64,000 nt of DNA. It comes from Castellaniella sp036379515. GTDB lineage: Bacteria > Pseudomonadota > Gammaproteobacteria > Burkholderiales > Burkholderiaceae_B. Positions 1-8,944 of this stretch are shown piece by piece. The stretch spans positions 186,001-250,000 of the forward strand of contig NZ_DASVGN010000038.1 in NCBI RefSeq assembly GCF_036379515.1. The letters run 5' to 3'. The notes below the pieces were generated by a model. The model saw only the letters and a program-made list of their open reading frames with translations, did no database searches and was not told the DNA's origin. Positions within the stretch are counted from its first letter, which is position 1. Every line of letters begins with the position of its first letter. The translations under genes and the position numbers were made by a program.

Positions 1-898
1 CAGTGACCTTCTCGGCCGTGGCACCACCGCCCACGTCCAGGAAGTTGGCCGGAGAGCCACCGTAGAGCTTGATGGTATCCATCGTCGCCATGGCCAGGCC
101 TGCGCCATTGACCAGGCAGGCAATGTTGCCATCCAGCTGAATGTACGCAAGACCGAATTCGCTGGCCTGGACCTCGGCAGGATCTTCTTCGTCCAGATCG
201 CGGTACGCCATGATTTCGGGGTGACGAAAGAGCGCGTTGGCATCGAAATTGAACTTTGCGTCCAAGGCCTTGATGCCGCCATTGCCTTCCAGGATGAGCG
301 GATTGATTTCAGCCAGCGAAGCGTCGGTTTCCCAATACACCTTGTAGAGCTTCTGGAATTCGGCGGCTGCGCGCCCTACCGAGGCTTCTGGCACGCCGAT
401 ACCGCGAGCCAGGCCGGCTGCATCGGATTCGGTCAGGCCGGTCAGGGGATCGACAAAGACCTTGAGGATTTTCTCGGGCGTCTTGGCGGCGACTTCTTCG
501 ATTTCCATGCCACCTTCGCTGGAGGCCATGACACACACACGCTGCGAGGCGCGGTCCATCACGATACCCACGTAATATTCTTTCTTGATGTCGGCGCCTT
601 CTTCGATGAGCAGGCGCTTGACCTTCTGTCCTTCGGGGCCAGTCTGGTGCGTGACCAGTTGCATGCCCAGGATTTCGGAGGCCAGAGTACGCACTTCGTC
701 GATGGAGCGCGCAAGTTTCACGCCGCCGCCCTTGCCCCGGCCACCTGCGTGAATTTGGGCCTTGACCACCCAGACAGGACCACCCAGTTTCTTGGCTGCC
801 TCAACGGCCTCTTCGACCGAGAACGCGGGAAAGCCGCGCGGGACAGTCACGCCAAACTTCTTCAGCAATTCCTTGCCTTGATATTCGTGAATTTTCAT
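1..898 (-). CDS. sucC: Succinyl-CoA synthetase beta subunit, 3' end cut by window edge
   Basis: ADP-forming succinate-CoA ligase beta subunit of the TCA cycle; with SucD it makes ATP or GTP from succinyl-CoA. Read from the ATG at 896-898 the protein begins MKIHEYQGKELLKKFGV, the canonical SucC N-terminus. It continues through the ATP-grasp glycine-rich segment (HAGGRGKGGGVKLA) and the NPL metal-binding motif (AEINPLILEG), and leaves the window at DVGGGATAEKV. About 299 of the usual ~386 codons are present; the C-terminal ligase part and presumably sucD lie outside. The DUF2889 gene lies 77 bp upstream on the same strand. Identification is by family motifs and is secure. Confidence 0.96.
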   Translation of the reverse strand, partial: MKIHEYQGKELLKKFGVTVPRGFPAFSVEEAVEAAKKLGGPVWVVKAQIHAGGRGKGGGVKLARSIDEVRTLASEILGMQLVTHQTGPEGQKVKRLLIEEGADIKKEYYVGIVMDRASQRVCVMASSEGGMEIEEVAAKTPEKILKVFVDPLTGLTESDAAGLARGIGVPEASVGRAAAEFQKLYKVYWETDASLAEINPLILEGNGGIKALDAKFNFDANALFRHPEIMAYRDLDEEDPAEVQASEFGLAYIQLDGNIACLVNGAGLAMATMDTIKLYGGSPANFLDVGGGATAEKVT

Positions 899-975
899 GA
901 GTTACCTGTCAGTGAAGTAAAAGAGAAGCCCTCAGCGCGCCGCTTCGACGCAGGGTTACGGCCAGGGTCAAGAAC

Positions 976-1536
976 CTAGCCACCTTCGTGGTCTGTCCCA
1001 GGCGGAACATGCCACGACGGATAATACTTTTGCACAACCGGCCCATCGACCCGCAAGGCATGACAGCCATCGAGTTGAAAAGGTCGCTTGCCCGGTTCTT
1101 CGTGCCTGCGGCCTGCCATGGTCTGGACGGCCACGGTAGGGAGCACATTGGTGAGTTCGGTGACGTGGGTGCACCCGGCGGTCCGCCCGAAGCGTTCGCG
1201 CACCTCGTGCCGAAACTGGCGCAGCAGGTTCAAGCCCACCAATGCCTTGTAATCGGGCGCAATCGCGCTGCAGAATTCGCCGTAGGGCGCAGCGTCGTAC
1301 ACGACTTCGGCATCGCGAATGGTAAATTTGTCGTCGATGGTGACGCGCAGGTGCATGTCGTGCACCGGTTCACCGGCCTGATGCAGTTCCCCACCCTGGA
1401 AGACGAAGTCGTAAGCCTTGACGTCGACCAGTTCTGCTTCGATGTCAAAAAGCCCATCCTCACGCACATAAGAATGCACGCGAATGGTTCGCGTATGAAG
1501 GGGCTGGCGGCTGCACGCAGGGGCAGACAAAGGCAT
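976..1536 (-). CDS. DUF2889 domain protein of unknown function
   Basis: A 186-residue soluble protein. The early sequence (RPLHTRTIRVHSYVREDGLF, then DIEAELVDVKAYDF) matches my memory of the DUF2889 family, whose biochemical role is not known to me. A His-rich short segment (GELHQAGEPVHDMHLRV) follows, and the end is basic (GRRHEEPGKRPF). No signal peptide or membrane helix is visible. It sits directly upstream of sucC on the same strand, as I recall for Bordetella, where recX, this gene and sucC are close. A TATAAT hexamer lies on the minus strand at 1572-1577, about 35 bp before the start, so it may have its own promoter and lead into sucC. No clear Shine-Dalgarno sequence precedes the ATG. 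Confidence 0.8.
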   Translation of the reverse strand: MPLSAPACSRQPLHTRTIRVHSYVREDGLFDIEAELVDVKAYDFVFQGGELHQAGEPVHDMHLRVTIDDKFTIRDAEVVYDAAPYGEFCSAIAPDYKALVGLNLLRQFRHEVRERFGRTAGCTHVTELTNVLPTVAVQTMAGRRHEEPGKRPFQLDGCHALRVDGPVVQKYYPSWHVPPGTDHEGG

Positions 1537-1652
1537 GTAGGTTCGAAAAGCGAATTGGACTCAATCTTTCGATTATAACGTGTATGCGCACACGCCTATC
1601 GCAGGCTCCAGGAGTCCCTGCCCCAGCCCTCGCGAGCCGGGGCGAGCTCTTC

Positions 1653-3950
1653 TCAGGCCGCTTCGCGCAGGCTGTGGGCAGCGTGCACCATCGCCGCCAG
1701 GGCCTCGCGGGTCTCCGGCCAGCCTCGGGTCTTGAGCCCGCAATCCGGATTCACCCAAAGGCGCTCAGCGGGTAAACGCTGTGCGGCGCGGTGCATGAGA
1801 TCCACCATCCAGCGCTCTTTGGGCACATTGGGCGAGTGAATGTCATACACCCCCGGTCCGATGTCATTGGGGTAGGCAAACGCCTCGAAGGCTCCCAACA
1901 GCTCCATGTTCGAACGCGACGTCTCGATGGTGATGACATCGGCATCCATGGCGGCGATCGCTTCAATGATGTCGTTGAACTCCGAATAACACATATGCGT
2001 GTGAATCTGCGTGTCGTCCTGCACCCCGCTCGTCGTCAGCTTGAAACTGTCCACAGCCCAGTCCAGATAGGTTGTCCAGCGGTCATGACGCAATGGCAGG
2101 CCTTCACGGAAGGCCGGTTCGTCGATCTGGATGACGCGAATGCCCGCTTTTTCCAGATCCAGCACTTCGTCACGCAAGGCGAGCGCGATCTGGCGGCAGG
2201 TCTGTGCGCGCGGCTGGTCGTCGCGCACGAAGGACCATTGCAAGATCGTCACGGGCCCGGTGAGCATCCCCTTGACAGGCTTGTCGGTCAACGACTGGGC
2301 ATAGGCGGACCAGGCCACGGTCATGGGAGCCAGGCGTGCCACATCACCGAAGATGAGCGGCGGTTTCACACACCGCGAGCCATAGCTTTGCACCCAGCCA
2401 AAACTGGTAAAGGCAAAACCCGCCAGCAGCTCACCAAAGTATTCAACCATGTCATTGCGCTCAGGTTCGCCGTGCACCAGCACGTCCAACCCGACTTCTT
2501 CCTGGAACCGGACCACGCGTTCGATTTCGGCGCGGATCGCCTTCTCGTAGGCGGCATCCGTCAGCGAGCCCGCCCGCCAGTCGTGACGCAAAGCCCGTAT
2601 TTCAGGGGTTTGAGGGAACGAGCCTATGGTAGTCGTCGGGTAAGCGGGCAACGCCAGGCGCTTCTGCTGGCTTGCGATGCGCTGCGCAAAAGGCGTGCGC
2701 TCGCGCTCGATCGAGGCTGCCTGTTGCATGCGGCGGGCCACGTCGGCGCGATGGATGCGGTTCGACGTGGCACGATCGGCGACAGCCGCCCGGGCCGCCT
2801 TCAGGGCGGCCTGGTCGCTCTCGGTGGCGTTCCCGTCGACCAGCACCCGCAGGAGCCGCAGCTCGTCGAGCTTCTGCACCGCAAAGGACAGCCAGCTGCG
2901 CAGCTCTGCATCCAGGCCGGTTTCCAGCGCCAGATCCATCGGAGAGTGCAGCAACGAGCACGAAGGGGCCAGCCAAAGTCGATCCTGCAGCACAGCCGCC
3001 GCCTCTCGAATCTGCGCATGGACATGATCCAGGTCTGCCCGCCAGACGTTGCGCCCATTGATCACGCCCAATGACAGGATTTGCTGCGGCTGCAGAGCCG
3101 CCAACACTGCCGTCAGCTGTTGCGGATCACGCACCAGATCCACATGCAAGCCCTGCACCGGCAAGGTGCGAATCACGTCCAGATTCAGGCTCACGCCCTC
3201 GAAATAGGTGGTGAGCAGAAGCTTCAGCCCCTGCTGACTCAAGCGCGAATACACTGTTGCCAGGGCCTCACGCCAGGATTGAGGCAACTCCAGCGTCAGA
3301 ATCGGCTCATCCACTTGCACCCATTCGACCCCCTGCTGCGCCAGGCGCTGCAGGACCTGCTCATAGACAGGCAACAGACGGGAAAGAAGATCCAGCTTGC
3401 GGGCATCGACAGCACCGGCGTCGTAGGCATCTCCCTTGCCCAGCCACAGCCAGGTCAGTGGTCCAGGAATGACCGGGCGCGCCTTGAAACCCTGCGCTTG
3501 TGCCTCGGTCACTTGCGTGAACAAGGAATCGCGAGCAATGCGGAAGGTCTGCTGTGGATGCAGCTCGGGCACGATGTAGTGGTAGTTGGTATCGAACCAT
3601 TTGGTCATCTCGCACGCCGCAGCCGGGGTTCCCGATGGAGCACGACCCCGCGCCATGCGAAACAGCGTATCAAGCGTGACGGGAGAGTCTTCGGCCTGAC
3701 CAAAGCGCGCAGGCACTGCGCCCAGCAGCGTGGTCCATTCCAGGATGTGGTCGTACCAGGCAAAGTCGCCCACCGGGACGCACTGCAACCCCGCCCGAGC
3801 CTGAATCTGCCAATGGCGGGCCCGCAACTCACGCCCCGTCTCCAGCAGCTCGGATTGGCTGATTTTTCCGGCCCAATACGATTCCTGAGCACGCTTGAGC
3901 TCGCGCGCGGTTCCAATACGAGGGAAACCCAAATTATGAATTGTCGTCAT
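1653..3950 (-). CDS. metE: Cobalamin-independent methionine synthase
   Basis: 5-methyltetrahydropteroyltriglutamate-homocysteine methyltransferase, 765 residues, the full length of the family. It transfers the methyl group of methyl-THF-triglutamate to homocysteine without B12. The N-terminal barrel starts TTIHNLGFPRIGTARELK. The C-terminal barrel carries the zinc and homocysteine ligands in IHTHMCYSEF (His-x-Cys) and NPDCGLKTRGW (last Cys). The linker TTTIGSFPQTPEIR is typical. The ATG lies 102 bp from divergent metR, with two MetR-type boxes between, which supports classic MetR activation. No cobalamin riboswitch is visible upstream. The pair lies between recX and the DUF2889-sucC genes. 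Confidence 0.97.
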   Translation of the reverse strand: MTTIHNLGFPRIGTARELKRAQESYWAGKISQSELLETGRELRARHWQIQARAGLQCVPVGDFAWYDHILEWTTLLGAVPARFGQAEDSPVTLDTLFRMARGRAPSGTPAAACEMTKWFDTNYHYIVPELHPQQTFRIARDSLFTQVTEAQAQGFKARPVIPGPLTWLWLGKGDAYDAGAVDARKLDLLSRLLPVYEQVLQRLAQQGVEWVQVDEPILTLELPQSWREALATVYSRLSQQGLKLLLTTYFEGVSLNLDVIRTLPVQGLHVDLVRDPQQLTAVLAALQPQQILSLGVINGRNVWRADLDHVHAQIREAAAVLQDRLWLAPSCSLLHSPMDLALETGLDAELRSWLSFAVQKLDELRLLRVLVDGNATESDQAALKAARAAVADRATSNRIHRADVARRMQQAASIERERTPFAQRIASQQKRLALPAYPTTTIGSFPQTPEIRALRHDWRAGSLTDAAYEKAIRAEIERVVRFQEEVGLDVLVHGEPERNDMVEYFGELLAGFAFTSFGWVQSYGSRCVKPPLIFGDVARLAPMTVAWSAYAQSLTDKPVKGMLTGPVTILQWSFVRDDQPRAQTCRQIALALRDEVLDLEKAGIRVIQIDEPAFREGLPLRHDRWTTYLDWAVDSFKLTTSGVQDDTQIHTHMCYSEFNDIIEAIAAMDADVITIETSRSNMELLGAFEAFAYPNDIGPGVYDIHSPNVPKERWMVDLMHRAAQRLPAERLWVNPDCGLKTRGWPETREALAAMVHAAHSLREAA

Positions 3951-3981
3951 GAAGATGAACTTTTACATTAGAATCTTTCAA

Positions 3982-4053
3982 TGAACAATATTCTGCACTA
4001 GGAACATCCAAATAAAAAATCAAATCCCGCACTCTTTAATTGAAAAAAATTCA
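3982..4053. promoter_or_regulatory. Two MetR-type operator boxes in the metE-metR intergenic region
   Basis: TGAAAAAAATTCA at 4041-4053 is a perfect match to the known MetR consensus TGAA-N5-TTCA, and its last base is the A of the metR start codon. A second copy with one mismatch, TGAACAATATTCT, lies at 3982-3994 on the metE side. The 102-bp region is AT-rich, unlike the flanking genes. Placement suggests the distal box serves metE activation and the box on the metR start serves autoregulation; that division is inference. Confidence 0.75.
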
Positions 4054-4976
4054 TGATAGAAGTTCGTCACCTTGAAACCCTATTGGCCATCCGCGACGGC
4101 GGCAGTTTGCAGGAAGCCGCCGAACGGCTCCACTTGACCCAGTCGGCACTCTCGCACCAGTTACGTGATCTCGAAGTCCGGTTGCAAACACCGCTGCTCA
4201 ACCGGCGCACTCGCCCTGCGCGCCTGACGACGGCAGGGCTGCGGTTGGTGGCACTGGCCGAAGACGTATTGCCGCGCATCCGCGCCACTGAGCACGAGTT
4301 GCGCCGACTCGCTGCCGGACGCGCCGGCAGGCTGCATGTGGCCATCGATTGCCACTCCTGCTTCCAGTGGTTGATGCCGACACTGGATGCCTTTCGTCGT
4401 GACTGGCCCGAGGTCACGCTGGATCTGACGGCCGCGTTCTCATTTGCTCCACTCCCCGCCCTGGCACGAGGCGATCTGGACGTGGTCATCACCTCGGACC
4501 CGGAACCCATCGCAGGCGTGCAGTACCGCGCGCTTTTCGCCTATGAATTAGTGCTGGCCGTCTGCAGCAACGGGCCGCTGGGCCATGCAAGTCGAATCCA
4601 ACCTGAGGACCTGGCCGAACAGATTCTCATCACCTACCCGGTGGAGAGAAGCCGGCTCGACATCTTCACCGTGTTTCTGGACCCGGCGGGCGTGGAGCCC
4701 GCCGCCGTTCGCACGGCAGAACTCACCCCCATGATCGTGCAGCTGGTCGCCAGCGGCCGTGGCGTCACGGCGTTGCCCAGCTGGGCCTTGGCGGAATATC
4801 GAGACTTGCCCGGGCTCACGATCTGCCATCTGGGCTCAGGGGTCTGGCGTACTCTGCATGCAGCGGTACGAGACGAAGACATGGAAACGCCCTACGTGCA
4901 GGCATTTCTGGATCAGGCACGGCGCACCTGCTTTGACACTTTGCCAGGCATTCGCGCGGCCGACGACAGGCCCTAG
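4053..4976 (+). CDS. metR: LysR-family activator of methionine genes, MetR
   Basis: 307-residue LysR-type regulator. The N-terminal winged HTH (MIEVRHLETLLAIRDGGSLQ, then ESADWV-type helix region AAERLHLTQSALSHQLRDLE) is followed by a substrate-binding-protein-like sensor domain that in MetR senses homocysteine. The start of the sensor (GRLHVAIDCHSCFQWLMPTL) and the divergent position next to metE fit MetR rather than a generic LysR protein. The start codon is embedded in a perfect MetR box, which implies negative autoregulation. It converges on recX across a GC-rich hairpin. Confidence 0.92.
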   Translation: MIEVRHLETLLAIRDGGSLQEAAERLHLTQSALSHQLRDLEVRLQTPLLNRRTRPARLTTAGLRLVALAEDVLPRIRATEHELRRLAAGRAGRLHVAIDCHSCFQWLMPTLDAFRRDWPEVTLDLTAAFSFAPLPALARGDLDVVITSDPEPIAGVQYRALFAYELVLAVCSNGPLGHASRIQPEDLAEQILITYPVERSRLDIFTVFLDPAGVEPAAVRTAELTPMIVQLVASGRGVTALPSWALAEYRDLPGLTICHLGSGVWRTLHAAVRDEDMETPYVQAFLDQARRTCFDTLPGIRAADDRP

Positions 4977-4995
4977 CCGCACCGCACCGCCACGT

Positions 4996-5018
4996 GGCAG
5001 GGGGAGCGCCCCCCTGCC
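4996..5018. terminator. GC-rich hairpin between convergent metR and recX
   Basis: GGCAGGGGG at 4996-5004 pairs with CCCCCTGCC at 5010-5018, a 9-bp stem with a 5-nt loop, between the ends of two convergent genes. No T-run follows on either strand, so it is a plausible transcript end or barrier and not a canonical intrinsic terminator. Confidence 0.4.
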
Positions 5019-5042
5019 CGGTGTTGGGGGGCCAAGGGTGTT

Positions 5043-5501
5043 TCAGGCGTCGTCGTCGGACCGTCCACCCAGCACCCGCCGGATGCTGTCGGCAGAAAAA
5101 CCACGCCCCGCCAAAAACCGGTATTGCCGTGCATGGTCTCGGGCATCGACCGGGACGACCCCGAAACGCCGCTGCCACACGGCGCGCGCGCGCTCGAGCT
5201 CGGTGTCTTGCAACGACCCACGCAAAGAGGCCAGCTCGGTGTCGGCAACGCCTTGCTGACGCAGCGACTGCAGAATACGCAGAGCACCCTGCGACGCCGA
5301 CTTGCGGTGGACATAGGCCTGTGCGTAACGTGTGTCGGATTGCCAGTGCTCGCGCGCCAAATCGTCAAGTACCGCCTCGATTTCGGCTGCGTCATCACTG
5401 TAGCTGGCCAGCTTGCGACGCAATTCCAGGCGCGAGTGTTCGCGCCTGGATAGGTAGCCTATGGCCCGAGCCTTCAGGCTCGGGCCGCTCTGTCCGAACA
5501 C
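5043..5501 (-). CDS. recX: RecA regulatory protein RecX
   Basis: 152-residue RecX-family protein that modulates RecA filaments. Family features are the opening KARAIGYLSRREHSRLELRRKL, the middle YAQAYVHRKSASQGALRILQ and the repeated three-helix pattern ending FLAGRGFSADSIRRVLGG. The start is GTG at 5499-5501, only 4 nt after the recA stop codon, so it is co-transcribed with and probably translationally coupled to recA. Length and position are normal for the family. Confidence 0.93.
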   Translation of the reverse strand: MFGQSGPSLKARAIGYLSRREHSRLELRRKLASYSDDAAEIEAVLDDLAREHWQSDTRYAQAYVHRKSASQGALRILQSLRQQGVADTELASLRGSLQDTELERARAVWQRRFGVVPVDARDHARQYRFLAGRGFSADSIRRVLGGRSDDDA

Positions 5502-5505
5502 CGGA

Positions 5506-6585
5506 TCAGTCGCCCTGGCTGGCCGGTTCGGCCGTTGCAGGGGCTACCGCAGCCGGCTGCACGCCAGCACGGGGGGCAACGCCCAGTTGCTCACGCACGC
5601 GGTTTTCGATCTCGAAAGCCATATCGGCGTGTTCTTTGAGGTAATCACGCACGTTGTCCTTGCCTTGCCCGATACGATTGCCTCCGTAGCTGTACCAGGC
5701 GCCGGACTTTTCGACGATGCCGGCCTGGACGCCAAGGTCGATGATTTCGCCTTCGCGCGAGATACCCGCACCATACATGATGTCGAATTCGACCTGCTTG
5801 AACGGTGGCGCCACCTTGTTCTTGACCACCTTGACCCGTGTTTCGTTGCCGACGACCTCGTCACCCTTCTTGATGGAGCCTATGCGGCGGATATCGAGGC
5901 GCACAGAAGCGTAAAACTTGAGGGCGTTGCCCCCCGTCGTGGTTTCGGGGTTGCCGAACATGACCCCGATCTTCATGCGGATCTGATTGATGAAGATCAC
6001 CATGCAGTTCGCGCGCTTGATGGTAGCCGTCAGTTTGCGCAAGGCCTGGCTCATGAGCCGTGCCTGCAATCCCGGGAGGGAATCGCCCATGTCGCCTTCG
6101 ATTTCGGCCTTGGGAACCAGCGCAGCCACCGAGTCGATCACGATGAGGTCGACCGAACCCGAGCGCACCAGCGCATCGGTGATCTCGAGCGCTTGCTCGC
6201 CCGTATCGGGCTGCGAGATCAGCAGGTCTTCAAGACTGACCCCAAGCTTTGAGGCGTATTGAACGTCGAGCGCGTGCTCTGCGTCGACAAAAGCGCAGGT
6301 GCCGCCAATCTTTTGCATTTCGGCAATGACCTGCAGCGTGAGCGTGGTCTTGCCGGATGATTCAGGACCATAGATTTCGACCACCCGACCGCGTGGCAAG
6401 CCCCCTACCCCCAATGCAATATCCAGACCCAGCGAACCTGTGGATACCACCTGGATGTCGTGTTCAACCTGGTTGTCGCCATAGCGCATGATGGAGCCCT
6501 TGCCAAACTGCTTTTCTATTTGCGACAGCGCGGCAGCCAGCGCTTTGGCACGTTCAGTGTTGGCCTTGCCGGTGCGTTCGTCCAT
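5506..6585 (-). CDS. recA: Recombinase RecA
   Basis: 359-residue RecA, the strand-exchange recombinase and LexA co-protease. Walker A is GPESSGKT at residues 73-80 and Walker B is LIVIDSVAALVP. The L2 region follows (FINQIRMKIGVMFGNPETTTG), and the C-terminal tail is acidic and Ala/Pro-rich. The ATG at 6583-6585 has the SD-like GGAACCCGT just upstream. An SOS box overlaps its promoter. recX follows after 4 nt. Confidence 0.98.
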   Translation of the reverse strand: MDERTGKANTERAKALAAALSQIEKQFGKGSIMRYGDNQVEHDIQVVSTGSLGLDIALGVGGLPRGRVVEIYGPESSGKTTLTLQVIAEMQKIGGTCAFVDAEHALDVQYASKLGVSLEDLLISQPDTGEQALEITDALVRSGSVDLIVIDSVAALVPKAEIEGDMGDSLPGLQARLMSQALRKLTATIKRANCMVIFINQIRMKIGVMFGNPETTTGGNALKFYASVRLDIRRIGSIKKGDEVVGNETRVKVVKNKVAPPFKQVEFDIMYGAGISREGEIIDLGVQAGIVEKSGAWYSYGGNRIGQGKDNVRDYLKEHADMAFEIENRVREQLGVAPRAGVQPAAVAPATAEPASQGD

Positions 6586-6631
6586 ACGGGTTCCTTTAGA
6601 GAAGATGCGTTTCGGGAAATTATGGCATTAA

Positions 6632-6655
6632 ATTATACTGTATGAAAATACAGTC
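6632..6655 (-). promoter_or_regulatory. recA promoter with LexA (SOS) box
   Basis: CTG-TATGAAAATA-CAG at 6638-6653 fits the LexA consensus CTG-N10-CAG. On the minus strand it abuts a perfect -10 box TATAAT (6632-6637). The layout parallels the E. coli recA promoter, where the SOS box fills the spacer between -35 and -10. LexA bound here would block RNA polymerase. Confidence 0.9.
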
Positions 6656-6791
6656 AAGACAAAACCAGCACACAATACTGGCACACCTTGCCCAGCGTTT
6701 ACCCTAAATGACCGCAAGCAAGGTTGCGTGTCAGAATGCAACTTCCAAGCTTCTTCTGCCTCGTCACCACTACAAAAACGTCACACCCGCC

Positions 6792-7493
6792 ATGCGTATC
6801 CTGATTGCCGAGGACGACAGCATTCTCGCGGATGGGCTCTCCCGATCATTGCGCCACGAGGGCTATGCGGTGGACGTCGTCAACGACGGATCCAGCGCCG
6901 ACTCCGCGCTGCAATTGCAATCCTTCGACCTGCTCATCCTCGATCTGGGCCTGCCCAGCCTCAGTGGCCTGTCGGTCTTGCGCAGGCTTCGTCAGCGTGG
7001 CACGCCGCTGCCCGTCCTCATCCTGACAGCGGCCGATTCCATCGAACGGCGGGTCGAAGGCCTGGACCTGGGCGCCGACGACTACATGTCCAAGCCCTTC
7101 GCGCTCACCGAACTCGAAGCACGGGTGCGCGCACTCATTCGACGTCACGGCGGTTCACGGGCGTCTACGCTGCTTCACGGACGGCTGGTCTTCGACCTGA
7201 ACGGGCGGGTAGCCAGCATCGACGGCATCCCACTCGAACTTTCGGCCCGAGAAACCAGTCTGCTCGAAATCTTCCTTTCGCGCAGCGGCCGCATGATCAG
7301 CAAGCACCAGCTCGTCGATCTGCTCTGCGAATGGGGCGAAGAAGTCACCACCAACGCCATTGAAGTCTACATTCACCGTCTACGCAAAAAAATCGAGCCC
7401 GCCGGCGTCCGAATCCTCACCGTGAGAGGCCTGGGATACTGCCTGGAGCCCGAACACCGCAGCCAGCCCGTCGAAGTGCCGGCTGCTGGCTGA
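6792..7493 (+). CDS. OmpR/TctD-type response regulator
   Basis: 233-residue two-component response regulator. The receiver domain has the acidic pair at D8-D9, phosphoacceptor D51 (LILDLGLPS) and the KPF lysine (DDYMSKPFALTELEARV). The C-terminal winged helix is OmpR/PhoB type (NAIEVYIHRLRKKIEPAGVR, then TVRGLGYCLE). I start at the ATG at 6792 (MRILIAEDD) because the 28 codons of possible upstream extension do not resemble a receiver domain. It forms an operon with a sensor kinase 11 bp downstream and a transporter, a layout like TctD-TctE regulators of carboxylate uptake. The inducing signal is unknown. Confidence 0.9.
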   Translation: MRILIAEDDSILADGLSRSLRHEGYAVDVVNDGSSADSALQLQSFDLLILDLGLPSLSGLSVLRRLRQRGTPLPVLILTAADSIERRVEGLDLGADDYMSKPFALTELEARVRALIRRHGGSRASTLLHGRLVFDLNGRVASIDGIPLELSARETSLLEIFLSRSGRMISKHQLVDLLCEWGEEVTTNAIEVYIHRLRKKIEPAGVRILTVRGLGYCLEPEHRSQPVEVPAAG

Positions 7494-7504
7494 GCACACA
7501 GGGG

Positions 7505-8944
7505 ATGTCCACCCACTTCGCCCGCTCCCGCCGCTCCAGCCACCGCACGCTGCTGGGGCGCATCCTGCTCTGGATGATCGTGCCGCTCTTCGCTCTGTGG
7601 TCGATCGGCATCGTCATCACGTACTTCATCTCGCTGAACCTGGCCAATTCACCTTACGACCGGACCCTTTCCAGCCACCTGAGGCTCCTGCGCCACGAAG
7701 TCGAGCAGCAGCACCTCAACCAAGGGATCGCGCTTTCTGGATCTGCTCGCACCGTTCTGGCTGGCGGGACCGACGATACGCCGACCACCTGGCAAATCCT
7801 GGACGCCAATGGTCACCTCGTAGCGGGTAACGCGCACATTCCCACCCCGGAGAACTGGGGCTACGATATCGATCAAGTGCACTTCCGCAACGCTCAGATC
7901 GGCCATCAGTCGGTGCGGATAGCTTACGTCTGGGGGGGCCGCGATCAGGCCGGAAGCGGCTTTCTCGCCGTCGTCGCCGAGCCCGCCGAAGCTCGCGCCA
8001 CGCTCCAGCAAGAAATCCTCACGGGTATGCTCACCCCGCAGCTCATCATCCTGCCGCTTGCGGCAATGCTCGCTGGCCTGGGCCTGACTCAGGGCCTGGA
8101 ACCCTTGAGCTTGCTGCAAGAGCTCATGCGACGGCGCAAGCCTGGTGATTTGTCTCCCATCCGGGACGATCTCGCGCCCGCCGAGATCGTCCCCCTCATC
8201 GACGCCATGAACGACGTCCTGCAACGTCTGGAGGCGTCCCTGGAATCTCAGCGGCGGTTCGTTGCCAACGCCGCACACCAGCTCAAGACCCCCCTGGCGG
8301 GGATACGAACTCAATGCGAAGTGGCGCTGCGCGAACACGATCCGGCGCAAGTGCGCGCCAGCCTGCAACAGCTCGTCACGGGATCTCAACGCGCCACACG
8401 CCTGGTCAATCAGCTGCTGTTGCTGGCGCGAGCCGAGTCCATCGATCCGGGGCAATCGCGAACCACCGAATTGCTGGACCTTTGTGCGCTGGCTGAAGAC
8501 TGCACGAGCCAATGGGTGAGCGCAGCGCTGGAGCGCAACCAGGACCTGGGGTTTGAAGCCAACGACGAACCCCTCCCCGTTTTTGGCAACCGCACCATGA
8601 TTCACGAACTGCTCAATAATCTGATCCACAATGCCCTGCTTTACACACCCGAAGGAGGGCAGATCACGGTACGCGCTCTGGCCGAAGGCGATGATTGCTG
8701 CCTCGAGGTGCAAGACACCGGTCCCGGCATTCCACCCGAAGAACGCACGCGAGTCTTCGACCGCTTCTACCGCATCTTGGGCCAAGGCGCCGACGGCAGC
8801 GGGCTGGGCCTGTCCATCGTGCGCGAGGTGGCCGAGCACCACCATGCAACCATCGCCTTCCTGCCTCCCGGCAACCATCAGGACCCGACGAGCGCTGGCA
8901 CCCGGCTGCGCGTCTCGTTTCCTCGTGACAGGACTCGTCCATGA
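7505..8944 (+). CDS. Sensor histidine kinase of the TctE/QseC type
   Basis: 479-residue inner-membrane kinase with transmembrane helices near residues 18-44 and 174-197. Between them lies a periplasmic sensor of about 130 residues. The dimerisation/phosphoacceptor helix has H258 (RFVANAAHQLKTPLAGIRTQ). The ATPase has an N box (NNLIHNALLYTPEGG), G1 (VQDTGPGIPPEERTRVFDRF) and G2 (GSGLGLSIVREVAEHH). It partners the response regulator just upstream. Its last codons overlap the transporter start by 4 nt (ATGA), so kinase and transporter are translationally coupled. This suggests it senses the transported substrate or the transporter's activity. Confidence 0.92.
   Translation: MSTHFARSRRSSHRTLLGRILLWMIVPLFALWSIGIVITYFISLNLANSPYDRTLSSHLRLLRHEVEQQHLNQGIALSGSARTVLAGGTDDTPTTWQILDANGHLVAGNAHIPTPENWGYDIDQVHFRNAQIGHQSVRIAYVWGGRDQAGSGFLAVVAEPAEARATLQQEILTGMLTPQLIILPLAAMLAGLGLTQGLEPLSLLQELMRRRKPGDLSPIRDDLAPAEIVPLIDAMNDVLQRLEASLESQRRFVANAAHQLKTPLAGIRTQCEVALREHDPAQVRASLQQLVTGSQRATRLVNQLLLLARAESIDPGQSRTTELLDLCALAEDCTSQWVSAALERNQDLGFEANDEPLPVFGNRTMIHELLNNLIHNALLYTPEGGQITVRALAEGDDCCLEVQDTGPGIPPEERTRVFDRFYRILGQGADGSGLGLSIVREVAEHHHATIAFLPPGNHQDPTSAGTRLRVSFPRDRTRP

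Noticed and set aside
1791..3074. 427-codon plus-strand frame
   Set aside because: It is antisense to metE, and the translation is His/Gln-rich with no domain.
3951..4052. Cobalamin or SAM riboswitch upstream of metE
   Set aside because: The gap is only about 100 bp, AT-rich, and has MetR boxes but no conserved riboswitch core.
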